This document shows, piece after piece, positions 8,402-18,054 of a stretch of 64,000 bases of DNA. The notes beneath the pieces were generated by a model. That model saw nothing but the letters and a program-made list of their open reading frames with translations. It was not told the DNA's origin and did not search any database. This DNA comes from Rhizobium sp. JAB6 (GTDB lineage Bacteria; Pseudomonadota; Alphaproteobacteria; Rhizobiales; Rhizobiaceae). A program made the position numbers and the translations under genes. The stretch spans positions 310,001 to 374,000 of the forward strand of contig NZ_PYJQ01000005.1 of the NCBI RefSeq assembly GCF_003024605.1, written 5' to 3'. The number at the start of each line of letters is the position of its first letter. The first letter of the stretch is position 1.

Positions 8402-8428
8402 AAGCCGCATCCCGGGATGCGGCTTTTT
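8402..8428 (+). terminator. Rho-independent terminator of ldtP
   Basis: A perfect 24-bp palindrome (arms AAGCCGCATCCC / GGGATGCGGCTT) followed by TTT, 29 bp after the ldtP stop. Confidence 0.85.
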
Positions 8429-8549
8429 CGTTTGCCGGCGTCACCTATCGTAGTTTGCCCAGCAAATGTCGCTGGTCGTATTGCTCTCCGGCGACCCTGA
8501 CGTTAATACCGTTTGCATTGCCGTTCCGGCCCGTTCAGGAGCTTTCACG

Positions 8550-9848
8550 ATGACCAACGCGTCCACCGAACCCTTCTTCAATCGTTCGCTTGCCGATACC
8601 GATCCGGAAATCTTTGGTGCGATCGGCAAGGAGCTCGGTCGCCAGCGGCACGAAATCGAACTGATCGCCTCGGAAAACATCGTCTCGCGCGCCGTGCTGG
8701 AAGCGCAGGGCTCCATCATGACCAACAAATATGCCGAGGGATATCCGGGCAAGCGCTATTATGGCGGCTGCCAATATGTCGATATTGCCGAGGAGCTCGC
8801 CATCGAGCGCGCCAAGAAGCTGTTCGGCGTCAACTTCGCCAACGTTCAGCCGAATTCCGGCTCGCAGATGAACCAGGCCGTGTTCCTGGCGCTCTTGCAG
8901 CCCGGCGACACCTTCATGGGCCTCGACCTGAATTCGGGCGGTCACCTCACGCACGGTTCGCCGGTCAACATGTCCGGCAAGTGGTTCAACGTCGTGTCCT
9001 ACGGCGTGCGCGAAGGCGATAACCTGCTCGATATGGATGAAGTGCAGCGCAAGGCGGAACAGCACAAGCCGAAGCTCATCATCGCCGGCGGCACGGCCTA
9101 TTCCCGCATCTGGGACTGGAAGCGTTTCCGCGAGATCGCCGACAGCGTCGGCGCCTATCTGATGGTCGACATGGCCCACATCGCCGGTCTCGTCGCGGGT
9201 GGTCAGCATCCGTCGCCGTTCCCGCATTGCCACGTTGCCACCACGACCACGCACAAATCGCTGCGCGGCCCGCGCGGCGGCATGATCCTCACCAATGACG
9301 AGGATCTGGCGAAGAAGTTCAACTCGGCCGTCTTCCCAGGCCTCCAGGGCGGCCCGCTGATGCACGTCATCGCCGCGAAGGCCGTTGCCCTCGGTGAAGC
9401 GCTGCAGCCGGAGTTCAAGGACTACGCGGCCCAGATCGTAAAGAATGCCAAGGCGCTTGCCGAAACGCTGATCTCCGGCGGCGTCGACGTCGTATCCGGC
9501 GGCACGGACAACCACCTGATGCTGGTCGACCTGCGCAAGAAGAACGCCACCGGCAAGCGTGCGGAGGCAGCACTCGGCCGCGCCTACGTCACCTGCAACA
9601 AGAACGGCATTCCCTTCGACCCCGAGAAGCCCTTCGTCACCTCGGGTGTCCGCCTCGGCACCCCGGCCGGCACGACGCGCGGCTTCAAGGAAGCCGAATT
9701 CCGTGAAATCGGTAATCTGATCATCGAAGTGCTCGATGGCTTGAAGGTTGCCAATTCCGACGAAGGCAATGCTGCCGTCGAGGCTGCCGTGCGTGAGAAA
9801 GTGGTCAAGCTCACGGACCGTTTCCCGATGTACGGCTATATGGGCTAA
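8550..9848 (+). CDS. glyA: Serine hydroxymethyltransferase
   Basis: PLP enzyme converting serine and tetrahydrofolate to glycine and 5,10-methylene-THF, the main one-carbon source. It has 432 residues from the ATG at 8550, which is preceded by AGGAG at 8537-8541; an upstream in-frame start at 8466 was rejected because it adds 28 residues without family similarity. The PLP lysine is Lys236 in [14 protein letters not shown]; the substrate loop [14 protein letters not shown] is intact. It is the first gene of a glyA-nrdR-ribD-ribE run, with nrdR beginning 9 bp after its stop, an order common in alphaproteobacteria. Confidence 0.97.
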   Translation: MTNASTEPFFNRSLADTDPEIFGAIGKELGRQRHEIELIASENIVSRAVLEAQGSIMTNKYAEGYPGKRYYGGCQYVDIAEELAIERAKKLFGVNFANVQPNSGSQMNQAVFLALLQPGDTFMGLDLNSGGHLTHGSPVNMSGKWFNVVSYGVREGDNLLDMDEVQRKAEQHKPKLIIAGGTAYSRIWDWKRFREIADSVGAYLMVDMAHIAGLVAGGQHPSPFPHCHVATTTTHKSLRGPRGGMILTNDEDLAKKFNSAVFPGLQGGPLMHVIAAKAVALGEALQPEFKDYAAQIVKNAKALAETLISGGVDVVSGGTDNHLMLVDLRKKNATGKRAEAALGRAYVTCNKNGIPFDPEKPFVTSGVRLGTPAGTTRGFKEAEFREIGNLIIEVLDGLKVANSDEGNAAVEAAVREKVVKLTDRFPMYGYMG

Positions 9849-9857
9849 GGAGAGCGC

Positions 9858-10334
9858 ATGCGCTGCCCCTATTGCGGCTCGGAAGACACCCAGGTCAAGG
9901 ACTCGCGCCCGGCGGAGGACAATACGTCCATCCGCCGTCGGCGCATTTGTCCGGATTGCGGCGGCCGCTTCACCACCTTCGAGCGCGTGCAGCTGCGCGA
10001 GCTCATGGTCATCAAGAAGACGGGCCGCAAGGTGCCGTTCGATCGCGACAAGCTGGTGCGCTCTTTCGAGATCGCGCTGCGCAAGCGTCCGGTCGATCGT
10101 GACCGTATCGAGCGGGCCGTATCCGGCATCGTGCGCCGCCTCGAGAGCTCCGGCGAGACCGAAATCAGCTCCGAGCAGATCGGTCTGCAGGTGCTGGAGG
10201 CGTTGAAGAGCCTCGATGACGTCGCCTTCGTGCGCTACGCCTCCGTCTACCGCGATTTTTCGCATGCGGAGGATTTCGAACACGTGATCGACGAGATCAA
10301 CGCCAAGATCGCTCGCGATCCGCTGGACCCTTGA
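9858..10334 (+). CDS. nrdR: Transcriptional repressor NrdR
   Basis: Represses ribonucleotide reductase genes in response to (d)ATP. The 158-residue protein has the N-terminal zinc ribbon (Cys3, Cys6, Cys31, Cys34 in MRCPYCGSE ... [11 protein letters not shown]) and an ATP-cone domain from about residue 49 ([20 protein letters not shown]). Length and both domains are complete. It starts 9 bp after glyA and ends 2 bp before the ATG chosen for ribD, so it is inside the glyA-rib operon. I did not find a convincing NrdR box in this window; its targets (nrd genes) lie elsewhere. Confidence 0.97.
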   Translation: MRCPYCGSEDTQVKDSRPAEDNTSIRRRRICPDCGGRFTTFERVQLRELMVIKKTGRKVPFDRDKLVRSFEIALRKRPVDRDRIERAVSGIVRRLESSGETEISSEQIGLQVLEALKSLDDVAFVRYASVYRDFSHAEDFEHVIDEINAKIARDPLDP

Positions 10335-10336
10335 CC

Positions 10337-11446
10337 ATGGTGCTGCGGCCCGAGGACGAGCATTTCATGGCCGCGGCCATCCGTCTGTCGCGCCAGCATC
10401 TGGGGCTGACATCCACCAATCCATCCGTCGGCTGCCTCATTGTCAAAGATGGCGTGATTGTCGGCAGCGGTGTGACCGCGCTCGGCGGGCGGCCGCATGC
10501 TGAGCCTCAGGCGCTAGCCGAGGCAGGTGAGGGGGCCAGAGGTGCCACCGCTTACGTGACGCTTGAGCCTTGCTCACATTACGGCAAGACGCCTCCATGC
10601 GCCGAGGCGTTGATCGCTTACGGTGTGGCACGCGTCGTCATCAGCGTCACCGATCCCGATCAGCGCGTCTCCGGGCGCGGCATCAATATGCTGCGCGAGG
10701 CCGGGATTGAGGTCGAGACCGGTATTCTGGAGACGGAGGGCAGGCGATCTCTCGCGGGCTATCTCATGCGCCAAACGAGAAACCGCCCCTATGTGACTCT
10801 CAAGCTTGCGATTTCCGCCGATGGCATGATTGGCAAGACGGGCGCGGGGCAGGTTCGCATCACCGGCGACGCCGCACGCGCTGAGGTGCAGATGCTGCGG
10901 GCCGAAAGCGACGCCATCCTCGTCGGCATCGGCACGGCGATATCAGACGATCCGGAATTGACCTGCCGGCTCCCCGGCCTGGAGGATCGCACGCCGCTGC
11001 GCATCGTCATCGACGAGCAGCTGCAGCTTCCGCTTGGCAGCAAACTGGTGCAGACGGCGCGCAAATATCCGGTCGTCGCCGTTGCCGGCTATCCGCCGTC
11101 TTTCGATGACGCGAATGACGAAGCGCTTCTCCGGCGCCGCGAAGCGCTGGATGCCGCGGGCGTCGAGGTGTTGCAATCCAATGTCAACGAGCCGGGCGAA
11201 CTGCTGGAAGCATTGGGCACGCGCGGCATCTCCTCTTTGCTGGTCGAAGGCGGCGCTAGGACGGCGCGGCGCTTCCTCGATGCTGGAATGGTCGATCGTA
11301 TCCTGCTGTTTCAAGGTCCTGCCGAGATCGGCGAGGGCGGTATTGAATCGCCGGTTCTCAAATCCAATATCCCTGCTGAATTTATGCATGTTGGCCAGAG
11401 TCGCTTCGGCGACGATCTCTGCGACGAATACGAAAGAGGTTTTTGA
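10337..11446 (+). CDS. ribD: Bifunctional riboflavin deaminase/reductase RibD
   Basis: Catalyses two successive steps of riboflavin synthesis: deamination of the diaminopyrimidine and reduction of the ribosyl side chain. It has 369 residues. The N-terminal cytidine-deaminase-type zinc site is seen as GRPHAEPQAL (His54, Glu56) and EPCSHYGKTPPCAEA (Cys79, Cys88). The C-terminal reductase domain begins near RPYVTLKLAISADGMIG. ATG 10337 is chosen; a TTG at 10331 overlapping the nrdR stop would add two residues. The stop TGA overlaps the ribE ATG by one base (TGATG, 11444-11448), implying coupled translation. Confidence 0.96.
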   Translation: MVLRPEDEHFMAAAIRLSRQHLGLTSTNPSVGCLIVKDGVIVGSGVTALGGRPHAEPQALAEAGEGARGATAYVTLEPCSHYGKTPPCAEALIAYGVARVVISVTDPDQRVSGRGINMLREAGIEVETGILETEGRRSLAGYLMRQTRNRPYVTLKLAISADGMIGKTGAGQVRITGDAARAEVQMLRAESDAILVGIGTAISDDPELTCRLPGLEDRTPLRIVIDEQLQLPLGSKLVQTARKYPVVAVAGYPPSFDDANDEALLRRREALDAAGVEVLQSNVNEPGELLEALGTRGISSLLVEGGARTARRFLDAGMVDRILLFQGPAEIGEGGIESPVLKSNIPAEFMHVGQSRFGDDLCDEYERGF

Positions 11447-12075
11447 TGTTTACCGGAATTGTCACCGACGTCGGCACGGTCGAATCCATTTCCCCCTTGA
11501 AGGAAGGCATCAAACTGCGGGTTGCCACGAATTACGATCCGGCCACGATCGACATGGGCGCGTCGATTTCGCATGCCGGCGTCTGCCTGACAGTCACCGG
11601 GCTGCCGGAAGAGGGCAGCAACGGCCGCTGGTTCGAGGTCGAGGCATGGGAAGAGGCGCTTCGCCTGACGACCATCGGCACCTGGGAAGCCGGAGCCAGG
11701 ATCAATCTTGAGCGCTCCCTGAAGATCGGCGACGAACTCGGCGGTCATATCGTTTCCGGCCATATCGACGGCAAGGCGGAAATCCTGTCCGTGACGCCGG
11801 AGGGCGAGGCCACGCGCTTCCGTCTGCGTGCGCCGGAACATCTTGCCAGGTTCGTCGCGCCAAAGGGTTCGGTCGCGCTCGACGGTACCTCGCTGACGGT
11901 CAATGCCGTCGAGGGTACGGAATTCGACGTGCTCCTGATCCGCCATTCCCTGGAGGTCACGACCTGGGGCGAGCGCAAGGCTGGTGACTTCGTCAATTTC
12001 GAAGTCGATACCATGGCGCGCTATGCCGCGCGCCTGGCGGAGTTCCCGGTGGTCCGCGAAGCCCAAGCTTCGTAA
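11446..12075 (+). CDS. ribE: Riboflavin synthase alpha chain
   Basis: Dismutates two 6,7-dimethyl-8-ribityllumazine molecules into riboflavin. The 209-residue protein has the invariant N-terminus MFTGIV and two lumazine-binding barrels; the second contains GGHIVSGHIDGKAEI. ATG 11446 overlaps the ribD stop by one base. It lacks the lumazine synthase partner next to it: ribH lies 1.8 kb further on, after three genes on the other strand. No FMN riboswitch is apparent upstream of the rib genes here. The 3' end converges on the first acetyltransferase gene with 32 bp between them. Confidence 0.96.
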   Translation: MFTGIVTDVGTVESISPLKEGIKLRVATNYDPATIDMGASISHAGVCLTVTGLPEEGSNGRWFEVEAWEEALRLTTIGTWEAGARINLERSLKIGDELGGHIVSGHIDGKAEILSVTPEGEATRFRLRAPEHLARFVAPKGSVALDGTSLTVNAVEGTEFDVLLIRHSLEVTTWGERKAGDFVNFEVDTMARYAARLAEFPVVREAQAS

Positions 12076-12107
12076 ATTCGTCGCAGGGGGTCGACGCTTT
12101 TACGGGC

Positions 12108-12590
12108 CTACGCGAGTGTTTTTTCCATAAGAAAATTCGACAAAATCTGGCCGCGCTTTTCTACTTGCTGCGCGGTCACGACGACAAAGCCTCTACGGTC
12201 GAAGAAGGGGCGGGCGGCTAGGCTCGCTTCGGTAAATATCCGTTGAAAGCCCTGTTTGCGGGCCGCATTTTCGACGGTCGCAAGCAACAGGCTGGCGACG
12301 CCCTTTCCCTGATAATCGGGCGAAACGAACATCATATCCAAGCAGCCATCCGATTTCAGATCCGTAAAGCCGATCGGTTTAGAATCGTCTAGGGCAAGCC
12401 AGGTCGGCCGGCTTGCCCGATACTGCGCCCAGACGTCGGCATCGTCGACCTTGGCCCAGGCGGCGATCTGCTCAGGACTGTAGTTTTTCGTTGCGACCTC
12501 ACGAATGGCCCGCAGGAAAATATCGATCGTGGCTTGGGCGTCGCTTGGTTCGTAACGCCGGACCGAAAACCCATTCTGCGAAGCCGCCAT
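12108..12590 (-). CDS. GNAT family N-acetyltransferase
   Basis: A 160-residue acetyl-CoA-dependent N-acetyltransferase. The fold's pyrophosphate-binding segment is visible as VSPDYQGKGVASLLLATVEN (about residues 90-110). The N-terminus VRRYEPSDAQATIDIFLRAI and the ending RRGFVVVTAQQVEKRG fit the small GNAT group with YafP-like members. The substrate is unknown. It lies 6 bp downstream of a second, unrelated GNAT gene on the same strand, and both face against the riboflavin operon. The reading frame is intact. Confidence 0.82.
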   Translation of the reverse strand: MAASQNGFSVRRYEPSDAQATIDIFLRAIREVATKNYSPEQIAAWAKVDDADVWAQYRASRPTWLALDDSKPIGFTDLKSDGCLDMMFVSPDYQGKGVASLLLATVENAARKQGFQRIFTEASLAARPFFDRRGFVVVTAQQVEKRGQILSNFLMEKTLA

Positions 12591-12596
12591 GATGGT

Positions 12597-13130
12597 TCAC
12601 CCCCGTAGCGTCCAACGTTCGAAGATGGCGCTGGACCTGCCCTTGAGCATGAGCTTATCGATGCGGCGGAAGCCGATCTTTTCGGCAACCCGCAATGACG
12701 GTAGGTTCTCAAGATCTACGATGCAGGTCATGCGGCGGCCGGCAAATCGCTTGTCCGCCCAGGCGATCGCCGCGTTCATGGCTTCCGTCGCATAGCCCTT
12801 GCCCTGCATCGGCGGCGTAATGCCCCAACCGGCCTCCAACGTGCCTTCCGTCATCGGTGTCATGTCGCGATGCAGGTCGAGGAATCCCACTTCGCCGATC
12901 AATCGGCCGCTTTGGCGTTCCTCGACGGCAAAGAAGCCGAAGCCGAGATGATGCCACAGGCCGGCATAGCGCAGCAGGCGAGCCCAGACCTGTTCGCGTG
13001 TCGGCACCTCGCCGCCGATGAAGCGGACAATGTCCTTGTGCTTCCAGAGTTCGAGAAAGGCGTCGAAATCATCAAGCGTATGGCCGCGCAGCAGGAGCCG
13101 GTCGGTGGTCAGTGTTGGAATATAGGTCAT
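12597..13130 (-). CDS. GNAT family N-acetyltransferase, RimJ/RimL-like
   Basis: A 177-residue GNAT with the RimJ/RimL layout: N-terminus TLTTDRLLLRGHTLDDFDAF, acetyl-CoA segment ITPPMQGKGYATEAMNAAIA and closing LRVAEKIGFRRIDKLML. Members acetylate the N-termini of ribosomal proteins or small amine substrates; which applies here cannot be said. It is first of the two-gene GNAT run, its stop lying 6 bp from the start of the next. The cupin gene upstream on the same strand ends 23 bp before this start, so all three may be one transcript. Confidence 0.84.
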   Translation of the reverse strand: MTYIPTLTTDRLLLRGHTLDDFDAFLELWKHKDIVRFIGGEVPTREQVWARLLRYAGLWHHLGFGFFAVEERQSGRLIGEVGFLDLHRDMTPMTEGTLEAGWGITPPMQGKGYATEAMNAAIAWADKRFAGRRMTCIVDLENLPSLRVAEKIGFRRIDKLMLKGRSSAIFERWTLRG

Positions 13131-13153
13131 GGCATCAATGTCTTTGGTGCTGA

Positions 13154-13663
13154 TCAGTCGTTCGAGGCGCCGGGTTCGCCATCCCAGTAGTCGAGGTTGG
13201 TAGCGGCGGCGCGGCCGATGACACGCAACGCCGCTTTGCCATCGCCGGAGGTTTTGGCCAGGAACTTGCCGGAGTCGGGATACTCGACGATTTCGGTTCG
13301 AGCTTTGGTGGAAATGACGAGATAGGTGAGCACGCCGGGGCCGATATTGATCAGCTGATGCGCCGTTTCCGGGCCGCCGGCCGGCGCACCCAATACGTCG
13401 CCTTTGCCGACCGCGATGCGCTGGTCGCCGAAGCGATACTCGCCTTCGCCGTCGAGAATGACGAACATCTCCTCCTCGACATGATGATTGTGAAACGGAC
13501 AGCCGGATTTGCCCGGCGGCACCTCATTGTAGCTCACGCCGAGCTGTTTCAGTCCGAGCTTGGCCCCGAAGGACGTGTCGCTGCCGGCAAAGAAGCTGCC
13601 TTGCTGCCAATGTTCCAGTTCAAGCTCGCCGACATTGACGGCGGGTGCGGATTTCTTCGTCAT
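13154..13663 (-). CDS. Cupin domain protein
   Basis: A 169-residue single-domain cupin. Motif 1 is seen as PFHNHHVEEEMFVILDGEGE, with His-His-Glu metal ligands, and motif 2 as GDVLGAPAGGPETAHQLINI. Cupins of this length include sugar epimerases/isomerases, dioxygenases and sensors; no specific activity can be assigned. The ATG at 13663 follows a purine-rich GGGGGAGG stretch and replaces a more upstream in-frame start at 13879 that would run through the divergent promoter region of ribH. It is the first gene of a three-gene minus-strand block inserted between ribE and ribH. Confidence 0.82.
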   Translation of the reverse strand: MTKKSAPAVNVGELELEHWQQGSFFAGSDTSFGAKLGLKQLGVSYNEVPPGKSGCPFHNHHVEEEMFVILDGEGEYRFGDQRIAVGKGDVLGAPAGGPETAHQLINIGPGVLTYLVISTKARTEIVEYPDSGKFLAKTSGDGKAALRVIGRAAATNLDYWDGEPGASND

Positions 13664-13862
13664 GAACCTCCCCCTCGCAGGGTTCGAATTATTACCGAAG
13701 CGGTTGCGTGTGCGGAAGCCACAATTTCCGCGGCGCACCGATCGTTTCCAAATAGGGGCTGGAATCGGCGCGAACCATTGAAAAACACTTGCCAAGCGAG
13801 GCCCGCCGTGGTTTGACCCCGCCTGACAAGGTGCCGCGCCCCTCTCAGATTGCAGGTGATGT

Positions 13863-14318
13863 ATGACCAGCTCTTCCAATGCTCATATCCTTATCGTCGA
13901 AGCTCGCTTCTATGACGATATGGCCGATGCCCTGCTCGATGGCGCCAAGGCCGCTCTCGACGAGGCTGGCGCGACTTACGATATCGTGACTGTGCCCGGC
14001 GCGCTGGAGATCCCGGCGGCGATTGCCATGGCGCTCGATGGCGGCGACAATGGCAACGTTGTTTATGACGGCTACGTCGCTCTCGGGATGGTCATCCGTG
14101 GCGAGACATATCATTTCGATATCGTTGCCAATGAATCCTCGCGGGCGTTGATGGATCTGGCCGTCAGCGAATCCCTCGCGATCGGCAACGGTATCCTCAC
14201 CGTCGAGAACGATGAGCAGGCATGGGCGCGTGCGCGCCGTTCGGAAAAGGACAAGGGCGGCTTCGCTGCCCGGGCGGCGCTGACCATGATCGCGCTGAAA
14301 GAGAAGTTGGGTGCATAA
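13863..14318 (+). CDS. ribH: 6,7-dimethyl-8-ribityllumazine synthase
   Basis: Condenses the RibD product with 3,4-dihydroxy-2-butanone 4-phosphate to give lumazine, the substrate of RibE. The 151-residue protein shows the substrate-binding elements [10 protein letters not shown] and [19 protein letters not shown] with the catalytic His. It is followed 3 bp later by nusB, the common ribH-nusB pairing. A divergent 199-bp region separates it from the cupin gene, so it must have its own promoter apart from the glyA-ribE transcript. Lumazine synthases of this length form pentamers or 60-mers; which is not readable here. Confidence 0.96.
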   Translation: MTSSSNAHILIVEARFYDDMADALLDGAKAALDEAGATYDIVTVPGALEIPAAIAMALDGGDNGNVVYDGYVALGMVIRGETYHFDIVANESSRALMDLAVSESLAIGNGILTVENDEQAWARARRSEKDKGGFAARAALTMIALKEKLGA

Positions 14319-14321
14319 TAG

Positions 14322-14804
14322 ATGAGCAATCAGGATAACGAGCGACCGGCCAAGCCCGCCAATCAGCGGGGTGCCGCACGTCTTGCGGCGGTTCAGGCGC
14401 TCTATCAGATGGATATCGGCGGAACCGGCGTTCTGGAGGTGGTGGCTGAATACGAGGCCCACCGTCTCGGTCAGGAGCTGGATGGCGAGACCTATCTGAA
14501 GGCCGATGCATCCTGGTTTCGCTCCATCGTGTCGGGTGTCGTGCGCGAGCAGACGCGGCTCGATCCCTTGATCGGCTCCGCCCTTCAGGATGACTGGGCG
14601 CTGTCGCGTCTCGACAGCACCGTACGCGCCATCCTGCGCGCCGGCACCTTCGAACTTATCGACCGCAAGGACGTGCCGGTTCCCGTCATCGTCACCGAAT
14701 ATGTCGAGATTGCCCATGCCTTCTTCGAGGAGGACGAGCCGAAGCTCGTGAATGCCGTGCTTGACCGAATCGCCAAGCAGGTTCGCGGCGAAGCGAAGAA
14801 ATAA
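14322..14804 (+). CDS. nusB: Transcription antitermination factor NusB
   Basis: Binds boxA RNA with S10 (NusE) in rRNA antitermination and, in some bacteria, assists 30S maturation. A complete 160-residue all-helical protein; N-terminal [19 protein letters not shown] carries the arginine-rich RNA-contact helix typical of NusB, and the C-terminus [20 protein letters not shown] is the conserved closing helix. It starts 3 bp after the ribH stop. Downstream, 249 bp separate it from hppA. A small hairpin (GCGGGT/ACCCGC, 14896-14912) occurs there but has no T-tract. Confidence 0.95.
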   Translation: MSNQDNERPAKPANQRGAARLAAVQALYQMDIGGTGVLEVVAEYEAHRLGQELDGETYLKADASWFRSIVSGVVREQTRLDPLIGSALQDDWALSRLDSTVRAILRAGTFELIDRKDVPVPVIVTEYVEIAHAFFEEDEPKLVNAVLDRIAKQVRGEAKK

Positions 14805-15053
14805 GCCTCGTCGGACGCTCGGATCGTAGCGTTACGCATTTTCGTTTCCTTCGTTCGCGCCTGATTCCATCTTCGAATATTCTTTTGAACCTCCTGCGGG
14901 TGTTTTACCCGCGGACGGTCTTGACGCGACGTTTTCCCGCCATCAATCTCGCAACTGCACATCGGCCGATCTCCTGGAGGAGGGGACCGACCGTTGTTGC
15001 AGGCGGCCGGGGGGAGGAGTGAACCGCCGGCTTTTTTGGAGGGAAAAAGCGAA

Positions 15054-17192
15054 ATGTCGATTCTTTTAGGAGTGATCGCATGCGGACTGCTCTCGGTCAT
15101 CTATGCCGTATGGGCAACCCGGTCGGTGCTCGCTGCCGATCAGGGCAATGCTCGCATGCAGGAGATTGCCGGGTATATTCGTGAAGGAGCGCAAGCCTAT
15201 CTAGCGCGCCAATATAGAACCATCGCCATCGTCGGGATCATCGTTTTCATCGCGGCCTGGCTTCTTTTGTCGTCCGAAGCCGCTTTCGGCTTCCTGATCG
15301 GCGCAATCCTCTCAGGCGCCGCGGGTTTCATCGGCATGCATGTCTCCGTGCGCGCCAATGTCCGGACCGCGCAGGCCTCGTCGCAAAGCCTGTCCGCAGG
15401 CCTCGACATCGCCTTCAAGTCGGGTGCCATCACCGGCATGCTGGTTGCAGGTCTCGCCCTGCTCGGCGTCTCCATCTACTTCTATATCCTGACCGGCATT
15501 CTCGGTCATGAAGCAGGCTCGCGTGACGTAATCGATGCGCTCGTCGCCCTTGGTTTCGGCGCTTCGCTGATTTCGATCTTCGCCCGTCTCGGCGGCGGCA
15601 TCTTCACCAAGGGTGCGGATGTCGGCGGCGACCTCGTCGGCAAGGTCGAGGCAGGCATTCCGGAGGACGATCCGCGCAATCCCGCCACCATCGCAGACAA
15701 CGTCGGCGACAATGTCGGCGATTGCGCCGGCATGGCGGCGGACCTGTTCGAGACCTATGCGGTATCCGTCGTCGCGACGATGGTTCTCGCCTCGATCTTC
15801 TTCGGCGGCTCGCCGCTTCTCGGTTCGGCCATGATCTATCCGCTGGCGATCTGCGGCGCCTGCATCATCACGTCGATCATCGGCACTTTCTTCGTGAAAC
15901 TCGGTGTCAATGGCTCGATCATGGGCGCCCTCTACAAGGGTCTTATCGCAACCGGTGTCCTGTCGATCATCGGCCTCGCGGCAGCCACTTCGCTCACCAT
16001 CGGCTGGGGTTCGGTCGGCACCGTCGCCGGCTTCGACATCACCGGCACGAAGCTCTTCACCTGCGGCATCGTCGGCCTGGTCGTCACGGCACTGATCGTC
16101 GTCATTACCGAATACTACACGGGCACAAACAAGCGGCCGGTCAACTCCATCGCTCAGGCTTCGGTCACCGGTCATGGCACCAACGTCATCCAGGGGCTCG
16201 CTGTCTCGCTGGAATCGACGGCACTGCCGGCGATCGTCATCGTCGGCGGCATCATCGCCACCTACCAGCTCGGCGGTCTGTTCGGCACCGGCATCGCGGT
16301 CACCGCCATGCTCGGCCTTGCCGGCATGATCGTCGCCCTCGATGCCTTCGGCCCGGTTACGGACAATGCCGGCGGCATTGCGGAAATGTCGCATCTTCCG
16401 CCGGAAGTGCGCAAATCCACCGATGCACTGGACGCGGTCGGCAACACCACCAAGGCCGTCACCAAGGGTTATGCAATCGGCTCGGCCGGCCTCGGTGCGC
16501 TCGTGCTGTTTGCCGCCTATGCGAACGACCTGCAATATTTCGCGGCGCACGGCGACAAGTTCCCGTATTTCGCCAATGTGGGCACGATCTCTTTCGAGCT
16601 TTCCAACCCTTACGTCGTTGCAGGCCTGCTGTTTGGCGGCCTCATTCCCTATCTCTTTGGCGGGATTGCAATGACGGCCGTCGGCCGTGCGGCCGGGTCG
16701 ATCGTGGAGGAGGTGCGCCGGCAGTTTCGCGAGAAGCCCGGCATCATGCAGGGTACGGAACGTCCCGACTATGGCCGCGCCGTCGATCTGCTGACCAAGG
16801 CCGCCATTCGGGAAATGATCATCCCCTCGCTGCTGCCGGTTCTGGCGCCGGTCGTCGTCTATTTCGGCGTCCTGCTGCTGTCCGGCTCCAAGGCTTCGGC
16901 CTTTGCCGCTCTCGGGGCTTCCCTGCTCGGCGTGATCATCAACGGCCTCTTCGTCGCCATTTCGATGACGTCGGGCGGCGGTGCGTGGGATAATGCCAAG
17001 AAGAGCTTCGAGGACGGTTTCGTCGATAAGGACGGCACGCGTCATATGAAGGGCTCGGAAGCTCACAAGGCTTCTGTCACGGGTGACACCGTTGGCGATC
17101 CTTACAAGGATACGGCAGGCCCGGCCGTCAATCCGGCGATCAAAATTACAAACATCGTCGCCTTGCTTCTGCTTGCCATTCTCGCCGGCTAA
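15054..17192 (+). CDS. hppA: Proton-translocating membrane pyrophosphatase (K+-independent type)
   Basis: Pumps protons across the inner membrane, or acidocalcisome-like membranes in some rhizobia, using pyrophosphate hydrolysis. The 712-residue protein has about 16 membrane helices and the catalytic loops [20 protein letters not shown] and [18 protein letters not shown]. The potassium-dependence position is occupied by Lys467 in [15 protein letters not shown], the signature of K+-independent H+-pumps (alanine in K+-dependent ones). ATG 15054 follows TGGAGGG; an earlier in-frame start at 14994 lies before this ribosome site and was rejected. A strong terminator follows at 17211-17244. Confidence 0.96.
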   Translation: MSILLGVIACGLLSVIYAVWATRSVLAADQGNARMQEIAGYIREGAQAYLARQYRTIAIVGIIVFIAAWLLLSSEAAFGFLIGAILSGAAGFIGMHVSVRANVRTAQASSQSLSAGLDIAFKSGAITGMLVAGLALLGVSIYFYILTGILGHEAGSRDVIDALVALGFGASLISIFARLGGGIFTKGADVGGDLVGKVEAGIPEDDPRNPATIADNVGDNVGDCAGMAADLFETYAVSVVATMVLASIFFGGSPLLGSAMIYPLAICGACIITSIIGTFFVKLGVNGSIMGALYKGLIATGVLSIIGLAAATSLTIGWGSVGTVAGFDITGTKLFTCGIVGLVVTALIVVITEYYTGTNKRPVNSIAQASVTGHGTNVIQGLAVSLESTALPAIVIVGGIIATYQLGGLFGTGIAVTAMLGLAGMIVALDAFGPVTDNAGGIAEMSHLPPEVRKSTDALDAVGNTTKAVTKGYAIGSAGLGALVLFAAYANDLQYFAAHGDKFPYFANVGTISFELSNPYVVAGLLFGGLIPYLFGGIAMTAVGRAAGSIVEEVRRQFREKPGIMQGTERPDYGRAVDLLTKAAIREMIIPSLLPVLAPVVVYFGVLLLSGSKASAFAALGASLLGVIINGLFVAISMTSGGGAWDNAKKSFEDGFVDKDGTRHMKGSEAHKASVTGDTVGDPYKDTAGPAVNPAIKITNIVALLLLAILAG

Positions 17193-17210
17193 GTAAACCG
17201 GATGCAAAAG

Positions 17211-17244
17211 AAAACCCGCGGGGCATCGTGCCTCGCGGGTTTTT
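17211..17244. terminator. Bidirectional terminator between hppA and bamE
   Basis: Stacked stem AACCCGCG/CGCGGGTT with inner GGC/GCC and a 5-nt loop. T-rich flanks occur on both strands (TTTTT on plus, TTTTCTTTT on minus), so it can end both convergent transcripts. Confidence 0.85.
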
Positions 17245-17264
17245 CGCTGAAATGATAGCCCGGC

Positions 17265-17774
17265 TTATTGGCCCGGGTTGAGGTTGTTGAGGAAGTTCTT
17301 CGCGCCATTGACGCCGTTGCCGCTGCCCTGGAGGATCTGCTGCAGGAAGGTGATGTCGCGACCGCCGGTCGGAGTCGTGCGGCTGATCATGTCGAAGACC
17401 TTGCCATCCTTCAGCGTATAGTTGGCTTCCTGCTTCACTACGCCGTCCTTGTCGAAATAGATCGCCAGAATGTTCTGGTCGACCAGTTTCGGCTTCATGA
17501 AGGCTGCGGCACGCGTGCGCTTCTGGGAGATATAATAGAAGACTTCGCCGTCGAAGGTCGCTGTGGTCGAGGGCGTGCCGAGCGAGAGCAGAACCTGCTC
17601 GCGGCTCGAGCCGACCGGCGCCAGTGCCAGCGACTGCGGATCGAAGATGTAGCCGTTGTTCATGACCTCGCTGGTCTTGCAACCCGAAAGGCCCATGGTC
17701 GCAATCACCAGGGCGATGGCGGCAGTGCTGCTGAAAGTAATGTCAGACTTGAAATACCGTCTGGTCAACGACAT
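17265..17774 (-). CDS. bamE: Outer membrane assembly lipoprotein BamE (SmpA/OmlA)
   Basis: A 169-residue lipoprotein component of the BAM complex that inserts beta-barrels into the outer membrane. The N-terminal signal ends in a lipobox (GLSGC, lipidated Cys32). The SmpA/OmlA domain follows (LALAPVGSSREQVLLSLGTP ... FDGEVFYYISQKR). Rhizobial BamE proteins carry a longer C-terminal tail than the E. coli protein, as seen here (NGVNGAKNFLNNLNPGQ). The gene is divergent from the cytochrome bc1 chaperone gene, across 280 bp. It converges on hppA, with the shared terminator between them. Confidence 0.93.
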   Translation of the reverse strand: MSLTRRYFKSDITFSSTAAIALVIATMGLSGCKTSEVMNNGYIFDPQSLALAPVGSSREQVLLSLGTPSTTATFDGEVFYYISQKRTRAAAFMKPKLVDQNILAIYFDKDGVVKQEANYTLKDGKVFDMISRTTPTGGRDITFLQQILQGSGNGVNGAKNFLNNLNPGQ

Positions 17775-18054
17775 CTCATCTCCCCTAATGAATCAATCCG
17801 ATGGCCGGACGGCCGGTGTGACCTTGCTGTGCACATCATTGTGGCCTTTCCGCGATGGCAAAAGGCACAATCATGTTGTTCGGCACTCTTCGTCACCGAT
17901 CATGCACAACGTGACGACGGTAAGGGCTGGAGCCTCGAAGCGGGCACAAACGGCATTGCAATTCGCGCCTGCTTCGGTAAACCAGCTTTTGCGTGGATGC
18001 AACAAGGCCAAGCAAAATCGGCGCGCTCCGAGGGAGCCAATTCCGGGAATTTTC

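Noticed and set aside
8535..10283. 582-codon minus-strand frame opposite glyA and nrdR
   Set aside because: Long antisense frames are expected in GC-rich DNA. The plus strand encodes two complete conserved enzymes here.
13664..13862. Possible FMN riboswitch before ribH
   Set aside because: No conserved FMN aptamer core is visible. The region is short and looks like a plain divergent promoter.
15312..17207. 631-codon minus-strand frame opposite hppA
   Set aside because: An Asp/Arg-rich shadow of a highly conserved membrane protein, with no ribosome site or family similarity.
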